Of a stretch of 8,267 nt of DNA, positions 1 to 5,017 are shown one piece after another. Position numbers and translations under genes: made by a program. The stretch's first letter is position 1. Every line of letters begins with the position of its first letter. The stretch is from Pirellulales bacterium (GTDB lineage Bacteria > Planctomycetota > Planctomycetia > Pirellulales > Thermoguttaceae), in NCBI GenBank assembly GCA_030605745.1, contig JAUWHT010000254.1:1-8267 (forward strand), read 5' to 3'. The notes beneath the pieces are model-generated. The model saw only the letters and a list, made by a program, of their open reading frames with translations, had not been told where the DNA came from and ran no database searches.

Positions 1-1815
1 GGCGTTAGCCAAGCCGTGCAGGTAGCCAGAGTCGTTTTTGGGGACACCTCGCCCTTTACCAAGCAACCACGGCACGAGGATCGCATCGTGGTAAACAAGA
101 CTGTGCAGCGGAACGGGTATCCCCTGGCCTCCACCATACAACGCATACTGTACCCAGTATGCCATGTCGATATGGGGGATGCTCCAATCGGCCGCTTCTT
201 CTGAGCTCACCACACCCACCTGGGTCCGGATGAAATCCAGACAATCGCCCCAGCACTTCAGGCAATCCGCACGGGTTGCAGGGTGCTCGGGGTTGTGACA
301 TTCATACGGGCACACGCAGGAGAAAACGTCGAGGTACGCACCGCGGAGCTTTACCCCCTGCGCCAAGATTAACCGGTAGTTCTTTTTGAGATGGCCCAAC
401 GCCAGCCGAGGGCAAAAGAAGGTGTATTTCCCACCCGCGCATCCATTGTCAAAATGCCGGCTGCCGTCGGCACGAATGTGGGTGTGGCGCTCGTCATACG
501 ACTTGCTGTCAAGATAGTAATCGATGTAATTGTCGTGGACGGCAAAGACATAGCCCAGTCGGTCACACGTATCGGCGAAAAGACGCATCCCGTCCCAGCC
601 GCCGGCTTCGGGACAGGGCGGCAAGTTGTCCGGATGATTGCCGTAGCCGCGGAACTGCCAGGCGTCCAGGTGCACATAGGCACGCTTCATACCTTTCGCG
701 GCGAGTTTCGGCGCCAATTCGCGAAGCTGCTCGGCGCGTTGGTCGAAACGCCAGAGGTGATAGTTTTTCGCGGGATTCTCCTTATCGTAGGCCCTTGATG
801 ACGGCCGAACATTGTGGAGGATCATGGGGGTAATTATGGGGCACCCGATCACCTTTTCGACAATCGGGCTCCGGGCGATTTTCTCCTTCAGTGACACAAA
901 CAGACCGGTCTCGATGGCGTGGCGGCGGTAGCGTTTGGCCAGATCAACGTAGCTGCCTTTCTCGAAAAAGCACAATCTGGCCCGTCGTGGATAAGCCAAT
1001 TTGCCCAACGAATTCACCCAGCGGAGTTCCATCTGCGTAGTTGGCCCGCCGGCGGGATGCTCGAGTTGGAACCCGGCATCGTTTGGTGTTTCCAGAATGA
1101 GCATCGCCGCCGATTGGTCTTTCAGGTATCCCCACCAGGGCATGGGAAATCCAGAACCGTTGTGACACATGCCACCCGTCTGCACCCAAGCCCGCCTGGG
1201 CCAATTCCGTGGCAGCAGCAACCCTTGTCCGCTCGGGATGACCGTGAAATCTACCGGCTCCAAGGCGAACTGCTTAGGCCAGCGAAGCTCCTTGATGGCG
1301 GCGGTCCTCTCCGTTGGAACCACCTCGCAGACCAGGTCCTCCTCAGTGCCCTCCAGGCACACGAACAGTTGCAGGTCCAAATCTAATGTCTGGCCTTCGT
1401 GCTGGAATTGGCTAAGGTGAATTTTTACGCCTGACTTAAACCCGGTCTCGTAAGGAGTAATCTCGATCTTTCCGGCATCAGCCAGCCTAAGCCGGAAGCC
1501 TTTGTCTGCCACTTTAACGAGCAGGTCGTCTGCTGCCGAGGGGAGCAGGTCCCACGTGACAGAACCCACCTCGATGGTCATGCCGAGATCCGCGGCGTTG
1601 AGGATCACTTTGTGTCGCTGACCTGCGATGATCCACTTGCCGTTGTCCTGGCTGACCGAAACCTTCGGCGCCCCCCAATCCTTCTGTTCTGGAATCGGAA
1701 CCTGCTGGCCCGACGCCACCGCGCACGCAAGTCCGGCGGCCACCAAGACCGCTGCAACCACGGCCTGCTGAACATAGTTTACTGACATTCTGCCGGATCG
1801 TTGTTTCTTCTGCAT
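1..1815 (-). CDS. Secreted glycoside-hydrolase-like protein (DUF5696/GH101-like barrel), C-terminus cut by window edge
   Basis: An open frame of 605 codons runs from ATG at 1815 to base 1 with no stop, so the C-terminus lies outside the window. The start is chosen because AAGGAG sits 7 nt upstream; an in-frame ATG at 1788 is the alternative. The N-terminus is basic, then hydrophobic (about residues 16-35, VVAAVLVAAGLACAVAS), followed by GQQ, which fits a signal peptide and export. Residues 40-330 look beta-rich, like the sandwich domains that precede GH barrels. From about 335 the pattern becomes barrel-like: AYVHLDAWQF (D384), FAVHDNYIDYY (H427, D428, D432), GAYLDVF (D496), VVSSEEAADW (E539/E540) and VPLHSLVYHD near 575. 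The Asp after a beta strand and the Glu about 43 residues later resemble the nucleophile and acid/base pair of GH101-type enzymes. Family placement is from remembered pattern, not a search. The substrate is unknown; an exported carbohydrate-active enzyme is the best guess. The next gene upstream is 248 bp away. Confidence 0.85.
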   Translation of the reverse strand, partial: MQKKQRSGRMSVNYVQQAVVAAVLVAAGLACAVASGQQVPIPEQKDWGAPKVSVSQDNGKWIIAGQRHKVILNAADLGMTIEVGSVTWDLLPSAADDLLVKVADKGFRLRLADAGKIEITPYETGFKSGVKIHLSQFQHEGQTLDLDLQLFVCLEGTEEDLVCEVVPTERTAAIKELRWPKQFALEPVDFTVIPSGQGLLLPRNWPRRAWVQTGGMCHNGSGFPMPWWGYLKDQSAAMLILETPNDAGFQLEHPAGGPTTQMELRWVNSLGKLAYPRRARLCFFEKGSYVDLAKRYRRHAIETGLFVSLKEKIARSPIVEKVIGCPIITPMILHNVRPSSRAYDKENPAKNYHLWRFDQRAEQLRELAPKLAAKGMKRAYVHLDAWQFRGYGNHPDNLPPCPEAGGWDGMRLFADTCDRLGYVFAVHDNYIDYYLDSKSYDERHTHIRADGSRHFDNGCAGGKYTFFCPRLALGHLKKNYRLILAQGVKLRGAYLDVFSCVCPYECHNPEHPATRADCLKCWGDCLDFIRTQVGVVSSEEAADWSIPHIDMAYWVQYALYGGGQGIPVPLHSLVYHDAILVPWLLGKGRGVPKNDSGYLHGLANA

Positions 1816-1822
1816 TTTTCTA

Positions 1823-1828
1823 CTCCTT
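1823..1828 (-). promoter_or_regulatory. Ribosome binding site of the glycosidase-like gene
   Basis: On the minus strand AAGGAG lies 7 nt before the ATG at 1815. It decides the start in favour of 1815 over the in-frame ATG at 1788, which has no such motif. I see no convincing -35/-10 pair between here and the repeats at 1861. Confidence 0.75.
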
Positions 1829-1860
1829 GCTTTGCGGGGTATGATCGGCCAAAACCGTTC

Positions 1861-1938
1861 AATTAAGGCCCCCTCTCCCTTTGGGAAGGGCTGGGGTGAG
1901 GGCGGGAAATTAAGCCCCCTCTCCCAGAGGGAGTAGGG
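1861..1938. repeat. Duplicated REP-like CCCTCTCCC palindromes
   Basis: Two related units start with nearly the same words: AATTAAGG then CCCCCTCTCCC at 1861-1879, and AATTAAG then CCCCCTCTCCC at 1908-1925. They differ by one G and are offset by 47 bp. Each folds back. The first pairs CCCT/AGGG and TCCC/GGGA around a TTT loop (1871-1890, one bulged C). The second pairs CCCT/AGGG and CTCCC/GGGAG around an AGA loop (1917-1938, one bulged T). The first is followed by GGGCTGGGGTGAGGG, a combination I recall from widespread extragenic palindromes of the REP/RAYT type. There is no U-run in either direction, so a simple intrinsic terminator is unlikely. It lies between two codirectional minus-strand genes. 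Confidence 0.75.
1883..1906 (+). other. G-quadruplex motif in the REP-like unit
   Basis: Five runs of three or four G occur on the plus strand within 24 bases (1883-1885, 1888-1890, 1893-1896, 1900-1902, 1904-1906), separated by AA, CT, TGA and C. This satisfies the usual four-run G3 rule. The plus strand is the template strand for the flanking minus-strand genes. Folding is predicted from pattern only. Confidence 0.55.
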
Positions 1939-1983
1939 AACTGATGGTGACGCTTAAAGGGTAAAGGGTATTGAGGTAGTGGC

Positions 1984-2002
1984 GGGGGGGGATGGGGTGG
2001 GG
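1984..2002 (+). other. Second G-quadruplex motif
   Basis: A run of eight G (1984-1991), then AT, four G (1994-1997), T and four G (1999-2002). If the eight-G run is used as two tracts, this makes four tracts with very short loops. It is 78 bp from the first motif and on the same strand. Confidence 0.5.
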
Positions 2003-2014
2003 AAAGCTGTTCCA

Positions 2015-2045
2015 TCTCGTTACCACACGGGGCGTGGGAACGAGA
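2015..2045. repeat. Imperfect palindrome of the CTCGTTCCCACGC repeat type
   Basis: TCTCGTT (2015-2021) pairs with AACGAGA (2039-2045). After one A/G mismatch, CCAC (2023-2026) pairs with GTGG (2034-2037), and the hairpin closes with a C-G pair around GGG at 2029-2031. The right half reads GCGTGGGAACGAGA, matching a repeat family I recall from planctomycete and cyanobacterial spacers. It begins 19 bp past the stop codon of the pseudopilin gene. Without a following U-run it may still protect a 3' end, but that is inference. Confidence 0.65.
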
Positions 2046-2063
2046 ACAATAAAACACCTGGTG

Positions 2064-2990
2064 CTAGTAATCGTCGAGGGTAACGGGCAGCCCATCGTTG
2101 CGTACACACAAGCGACGGAACACCTCCAGGTCAATCGTGAACGCGATCGGCCGGCCCGATCCGTCGGCCAGCGAGGCGTTGAAGATACCAGAATGGGCGG
2201 AGCCGAACCGGTACGACCAAATGGTCGGAGAACTCGGGTTGTTGATGGAAGGGTGCTCCGAGTCGGGCCCGGGCGGATAGTACTGTGAACCGAGGCGGTA
2301 GATCTCGGGGTCCCAGCCTGTGGCCACACAGGGTTCGTTATCGTCAGTCGTCCGGCCGAGCATGTCCCGATTCAGTTGTTTGCCGCCAAGCAGCAGCGTG
2401 TTGGACGTCCCGTCCCTGACGTGGGCAAATTGCACACGGCCGGTGCCACGCCGGATCAGCACGCCGTTATTGCGGTCGAGACTAAAGGCGCTAATTTTTT
2501 CGCTGCCCGCGCAAGCCGCATAGTCGACCTTGGCCCCCCAGCCGTAAACCCGGGCCGGGCGACGGGTGGGGCAATAGTAGGTTGGGATCGGCGTGTAATA
2601 GATACGGCGGTGCACCCCCGCTGGATATATGTCGTCGCCAGGCTCATCGTAAAGGTTCATCTGCTCCAGGAACGGCAGTATCTGGTACGTCCAACTCCAT
2701 TCGCTCCAATCGTATGGATAGACGGTCCAGAAACCACTGCAGTCGTCGGACACGGCTGGATGCCTCGGCTTGTCGCAGGCGTTCTTGCCTCCGTCGGGAA
2801 GCGATCCGTGGACTTCGTGATAACTGTGAAAGGCCAGCGCGATCTGCTTGAGGTTGTTGGCACACTGCATCCGCCGGGCTGCTTCACGAGCGGCTTGGAC
2901 GGCCGGAAGCAACAGGGCGATCAGGATGCCGATGATCGCGATGACCACCAACAATTCCACCAACGTGAAACCATGCAGGGGACGGCGCAT
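2064..2990 (-). CDS. DUF1559 pseudopilin with H-X9-DG motif
   Basis: A 308-residue protein. ATG at 2990 is chosen because GGAGG lies 7 nt upstream; longer versions of the frame would begin inside the promoter. MRRPLHG is a short basic leader ending in Gly7, followed by FTLVELLVVIAIIGILIALL. This is a classic type IV prepilin site, with processing expected between G7 and F8 and the conserved Glu at mature position 5. The N-terminal helix continues through VQAAREAARR, then QCANNLKQIALAFHSYH (residues 42-58), the DUF1559 signature. A globular domain follows, with DGTSNTLLLG at 193-202 and, near the end, H266, nine residues, then D276-G277: the H-X9-DG motif of planctomycete prepilin-type proteins. 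The role is presumably export through a type II secretion/type IV pilus-like machine and assembly at the cell surface; the function of this huge paralogous family is poorly known. No secretion genes are nearby. The gene appears complete and intact. Confidence 0.95.
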   Translation of the reverse strand: MRRPLHGFTLVELLVVIAIIGILIALLLPAVQAAREAARRMQCANNLKQIALAFHSYHEVHGSLPDGGKNACDKPRHPAVSDDCSGFWTVYPYDWSEWSWTYQILPFLEQMNLYDEPGDDIYPAGVHRRIYYTPIPTYYCPTRRPARVYGWGAKVDYAACAGSEKISAFSLDRNNGVLIRRGTGRVQFAHVRDGTSNTLLLGGKQLNRDMLGRTTDDNEPCVATGWDPEIYRLGSQYYPPGPDSEHPSINNPSSPTIWSYRFGSAHSGIFNASLADGSGRPIAFTIDLEVFRRLCVRNDGLPVTLDDY

Positions 2991-2997
2991 CAGAAAC

Positions 2998-3002
2998 CCT
3001 CC
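2998..3002 (-). promoter_or_regulatory. Ribosome binding site of the pseudopilin
   Basis: GGAGG on the minus strand, 7 nt before ATG 2990. It sets the start so that the leader peptide is seven residues long, as expected for a type IV prepilin. Confidence 0.8.
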
Positions 3003-3042
3003 ATTCAGCACAACAACACACAACATAGCTGGCGGGACGCCA

Positions 3043-3058
3043 ATGCTACTGCTAGCAT
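3043..3058 (-). other. Stem-loop at the predicted 5' end of the pseudopilin mRNA
   Basis: ATGCTA (3043-3048) and TAGCAT (3053-3058) form a perfect 6-bp stem with a 4-nt loop. With the promoter at 3067-3094, transcription should begin near 3060, so the hairpin would sit at the extreme 5' end of a roughly 70-nt leader. Such 5' stems can slow mRNA decay. As DNA it could equally be an operator straddling the start site. Confidence 0.45.
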
Positions 3059-3066
3059 ACCTGTCG

Positions 3067-3094
3067 ATTATACTCATCCCTACAATTCTGTCAA
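3067..3094 (-). promoter_or_regulatory. Consensus sigma-70-type promoter of the pseudopilin gene
   Basis: On the minus strand TTGACA (3094-3089) and TATAAT (3072-3067) are both perfect matches to the housekeeping consensus, separated by 16 bp. Start of transcription is expected near 3060. A weak dyad, CCAAT (3098-3102) with ATTGG (3117-3121), lies just upstream of the -35 and might be a regulator site. The combination of two perfect hexamers predicts strong basal transcription. Confidence 0.75.
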
Positions 3095-3144
3095 GCGCCA
3101 ATCCAGAATCACCGGAATTGGTTGGAACCGAAGTTGCCTGAATC

Positions 3145-3177
3145 GTTGTAAGTGCTTATGCCAAAAGACATTACAAC
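3145..3177. promoter_or_regulatory. Dyad in the divergent spacer, possible operator
   Basis: GTTGTAA (3145-3151) and TTACAAC (3171-3177) form a perfect 7-bp inverted repeat with 19 bp between. Inside it, TAAG and CTTA (around 3150-3158) form a small nested dyad. It lies between the two divergent promoters, about 50 bp upstream of the pseudopilin -35. A regulator site is only a possibility. The rest of 3180-3285 shows nothing I can name. Confidence 0.25.
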
Positions 3178-3300
3178 AAAACCTCCAGCCGAAAAAATTT
3201 GGGCCCGAAGGTCGAGATCATCAAAAAACCCGTGCGGATCGAAGAGCATTGCGCTGGGGCGTGGTCTTCTGTCGATCCTCGTGAACGGTTACCGGTTTCT

Positions 3301-3330
3301 TCAACAGGCTGCCAGCCAGTAACATATAAT
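3301..3330 (+). promoter_or_regulatory. Candidate promoter of the aldolase-like gene
   Basis: TATAAT at 3325-3330 is a perfect -10. A 4/6 match to the -35 (TCAACA, 3301-3306) lies 18 bp upstream. Start of transcription would be near 3337, giving a leader of about 15-30 nt. The -35 is embedded in a dyad: GTTACCGG (3288-3295) pairs, with one mismatch, with CCAGTAAC (3316-3323), enclosing GGCTGCCAGCC (3307-3317). That arrangement suggests a regulator-controlled promoter, by inference. Confidence 0.45.
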
Positions 3331-3366
3331 TGGGGATGAACGTTCCGGGAAGTGCTAAACCTAAAC

Positions 3367-4545
3367 ATGGAAAAATCCCTAGACCACAAGCTCGCCCGAA
3401 TCCTGGCCGATCGGTCCTGCAACGACTTCATCCTCGCCGACGCGAAAGACGCCGACATGGCGTATGGACTGTCGGCACCGGGCCGCAGCCCGGAACACTA
3501 CGCCGGCGAGGCCAAGTTCCGCACGCTGGACGAGTACCGCCAGCTTATGCGCGACATCGTTCATCAGGGCCTGGTCGACATCATGCTGATGAGTGCCAGT
3601 TCCAGCGAGGTGCTCACCATCCAGGAGCGGCTGTTCGACAACAGCCACGTGACCCCGGCGGTGCGGGCCAACGATACCACCGACATCTGGCTGGCGGCCG
3701 GCTCGGGTCGTTACGGCGGGCAGCCTTCCCGGCCCTTCCGCACGGCGACCATCGACCAGATTATGTGCGGCAAGGTGGAATGCGGGCCGGAGGAACGCCG
3801 AGTTGGCGCTGAGCTGGGCCTGTACTCGGTTACCTTCAACAACGACACTGAGTTGGACCGGGCGACGCTGGAGGCGTACAAGGCCTTCCGGCTGGAGGCG
3901 GAGGGGAAGGGGTTCCGTCACTTCCTCGAGGTCTTCGACCCGAACGCCCCCGGCGAGCATCGGCCCGAGGACCTGCCGCGTTTTATCAGCGACCATATTG
4001 TGCGGGTGTTGGCCGGGGTGGCTGGTCGTGGGCGTCCGCTGTTTCTGAAGATCGTCTATCACGGGCCGGCCGCCATGGAGGCCCTGGCCCACTACGACGA
4101 GTCGCTGGTGGTGGGCATCCTGGGTGGCTCGTCGGGCACTACGTTCGACGCCTTTCATATGCTCTGGGAGGCCAAGAAGTACGGCGCCCGGGTGGCCCTG
4201 TACGGTCGGAAGATCAATAATTCCGAGCACCAATTGAGCTTCGTGAAATACCTCCGCGCGGTTGCCGACGACCAGTTGGGCCCGGAAGAAGCGGTCCGTG
4301 CGTACCACGGCGAGTTGCAGAAGCTGGGCATCCGTCCGTACCGGTTACTTGCAGAGGATCTGCGGCGCGGCGATACCACGTCGGCCTACAGCGGTTCCGG
4401 TACAGGTATCGGTTCCCGGCGTCGTGTCACCACCGGGACGCGGCCTGCACCGAGCAGGCCGGCGGTCGAGCCTGACTTCAGCAAGATGACCCAGGCGGAG
4501 AAGGTCCAGTGGAACCTCGATCGTTGGAAGCGGATCCTGGGTTGA
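3367..4545 (+). CDS. TIM-barrel protein resembling DhnA-type class I aldolases
   Basis: 392 residues from ATG 3367; an in-frame GTG at 3352 would add MLNLN. Neither start has a well-placed Shine-Dalgarno motif (GGGAAG at 3347-3352 is far from 3367), so the start is uncertain. The chain reads as an alpha/beta barrel with no signal peptide or membrane segment, hence cytosolic. Toward its C-terminal half, LFLKIVYHG (K228) is followed by SLVVGILGGSSGTT (G253, G254) and GARVALYGRK (G280, R281). This order matches class I fructose-bisphosphate aldolases of the DhnA/FbaB group, where a Lys in a K-x-x-Y strand forms the Schiff base and the last two strands bind a phosphate. A conserved-looking N-terminal block, DFILADAKDADMAYG, is at 20-34. 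I infer a lyase or transaldolase-like role on a phosphorylated substrate; the reaction is not known. Residues about 335-370 are Gly/Ser/Thr/Arg/Pro-rich, and the chain ends in a predicted helix, MTQAEKVQWNLDRWKRIL. That tail is not part of a minimal aldolase. Confidence 0.88.
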   Translation: MEKSLDHKLARILADRSCNDFILADAKDADMAYGLSAPGRSPEHYAGEAKFRTLDEYRQLMRDIVHQGLVDIMLMSASSSEVLTIQERLFDNSHVTPAVRANDTTDIWLAAGSGRYGGQPSRPFRTATIDQIMCGKVECGPEERRVGAELGLYSVTFNNDTELDRATLEAYKAFRLEAEGKGFRHFLEVFDPNAPGEHRPEDLPRFISDHIVRVLAGVAGRGRPLFLKIVYHGPAAMEALAHYDESLVVGILGGSSGTTFDAFHMLWEAKKYGARVALYGRKINNSEHQLSFVKYLRAVADDQLGPEEAVRAYHGELQKLGIRPYRLLAEDLRRGDTTSAYSGSGTGIGSRRRVTTGTRPAPSRPAVEPDFSKMTQAEKVQWNLDRWKRILG

Positions 4546-4551
4546 CCGCGC

Positions 4552-4571
4552 AGCCCGGATTAGCCCGGATT
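4552..4571. repeat. Tandem 10-bp direct repeat
   Basis: AGCCCGGATT occurs twice with no gap (4552-4561 and 4562-4571), starting 6 bp after the stop codon of the aldolase-like gene. The unit resembles the arm of an AGCCCGGATT-type palindromic repeat. It could be two left arms or a slippage duplication. Confidence 0.7.
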
Positions 4572-4587
4572 TCTCTCACCAGGAAAT

Positions 4588-4731
4588 TCACCACGGAGGC
4601 ACGGAGGACACGGAGAAACGGCTTTGATTGGAGTTTTGGGAGCTTACGTCAGACATCAAAGTGTTTTCAACAACATCGTTGAAAAGCCTAGCCTTTCAAT
4701 AATCTCCGTGTCCTCCGTGCCTCCGTGGTGA
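4588..4731. mobile_element. MITE-like element with perfect 29-bp inverted repeats
   Basis: Bases 4588-4616 (beginning TCACCACGGAGG, ending GACACGGAGA) recur exactly as reverse complement at 4703-4731, 29 of 29 bases, enclosing 86 bp. The arms are themselves built of repeated ACGGAGG words. The interior has no coding sequence but two more inverted repeats: CTTTGAT (4622-4628) with ATCAAAG (4655-4661), and TTTTCAAC (4664-4671) with GTTGAAAA (4678-4685), the latter a compact hairpin with a 6-nt loop. GAAA flanks both sides (4583-4586 and 4732-4735), a weak candidate target duplication offset by one base on the left. CACGGAGG-type arms are familiar from planctomycete spacers. It may be a non-autonomous element or a large extragenic palindrome, and it could also terminate transcription of the upstream gene. 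Confidence 0.7.
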
Positions 4732-4749
4732 GAAACTCAGATTAGTAGT

Positions 4750-4795
4750 ACAGGCATTTTGCCTGTGTTTCCTATTCACAGGCTGGAAGCCTGTG
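4750..4795. repeat. Pair of ACAGGC hairpins
   Basis: ACAGGCA (4750-4756) pairs with TGCCTGT (4760-4766) around TTT. CACAGGCT (4777-4784) pairs with AGCCTGTG (4788-4795) around GGA. These are 7- and 8-bp perfect stems with 3-nt loops, 10 bp apart and sharing the ACAGGC core, so they are two copies of one repeat type. I recall CACAGGCTGGAAGCCTGTG-like units as dispersed repeats in planctomycetes. Neither is followed by a U-run. Confidence 0.7.
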
Positions 4796-4853
4796 CCACT
4801 TTCGGGGTAGACATAATGGGTGGTGTGCGATCTGCGGTGGTATCTGTGGGCCA

Positions 4854-4897
4854 GTCCGGATATTCGGGTGTCCGGATTTGATGATTTCCCGTATAAT
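4854..4897 (+). promoter_or_regulatory. Candidate promoter of the histidine kinase with two TCCGGA boxes
   Basis: TATAAT at 4892-4897 is a perfect -10 but has no recognisable -35 at 16-18 bp. Instead GTCCGGAT occurs twice (4854-4861 and 4870-4877), 16 bp start to start, and the second copy covers the -35 position. Each contains the palindrome TCCGGA. Direct repeats replacing a -35 fit an activator-dependent promoter, by inference. Between 4801 and 4853 I see nothing else. Confidence 0.35.
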
Positions 4898-4904
4898 CCA
4901 ACTG

Positions 4905-4918
4905 TTTCCTTTCGGAAA
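4905..4918 (+). other. Small stem-loop near the predicted 5' end of the kinase mRNA
   Basis: TTTCC (4905-4909) pairs with GGAAA (4914-4918) around TTTC. With a -10 at 4892-4897 the transcript would start near 4904, so this stem would be at the 5' end of a leader of about 110 nt. Bases 4919-5006 show no further structure I can support. Confidence 0.3.
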
Positions 4919-5017
4919 TACCACGCCAGTAACGTAGACTTACCTGACGGGGTATGGGATACTCACAAGCTACTGAGTGGATAGGTTCTGAGACCGTCGA
5001 CCTGATGGAAGGCAACG

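Noticed and set aside
391..1386. Plus-strand open frames of 135 and 155 codons at the left end
   Set aside because: Both lie opposite the continuous 605-codon minus-strand frame with signal peptide, Shine-Dalgarno motif and barrel motifs.
2050..2063. CACC-GGTG palindrome followed by TTTTATT on the minus strand just past the pseudopilin stop
   Set aside because: The stem has only 4 bp with a 1-nt loop, too small and strained to act as an intrinsic terminator.
2991..3101. Longer start for the pseudopilin, up to 3101
   Set aside because: It would place coding sequence over the consensus promoter and add a long segment before the prepilin leader. GGAGG marks ATG 2990.
2376..3284. Plus-strand open frame of about 300 codons opposite the pseudopilin
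   Set aside because: It is antisense to a clear DUF1559 gene, its translation shows no domain or sensible hydrophobic pattern, and it crosses the pseudopilin promoter. It is a by-product of GC-rich codon bias.
3379..4308. Minus-strand open frame of about 310 codons opposite the aldolase-like gene
   Set aside because: The plus-strand product has barrel motifs and a promoter; the antisense product is rich in Arg, Gly and His without motifs.
4588..4795. CRISPR array in the repeat-rich spacer
   Set aside because: The repeats are inverted, of different families and unevenly spaced, with no regular spacers or cas genes.
4878..4897. TTGATG as -35 for the kinase promoter
   Set aside because: Only 8 bp separate it from the -10, too short for a sigma-70 promoter.
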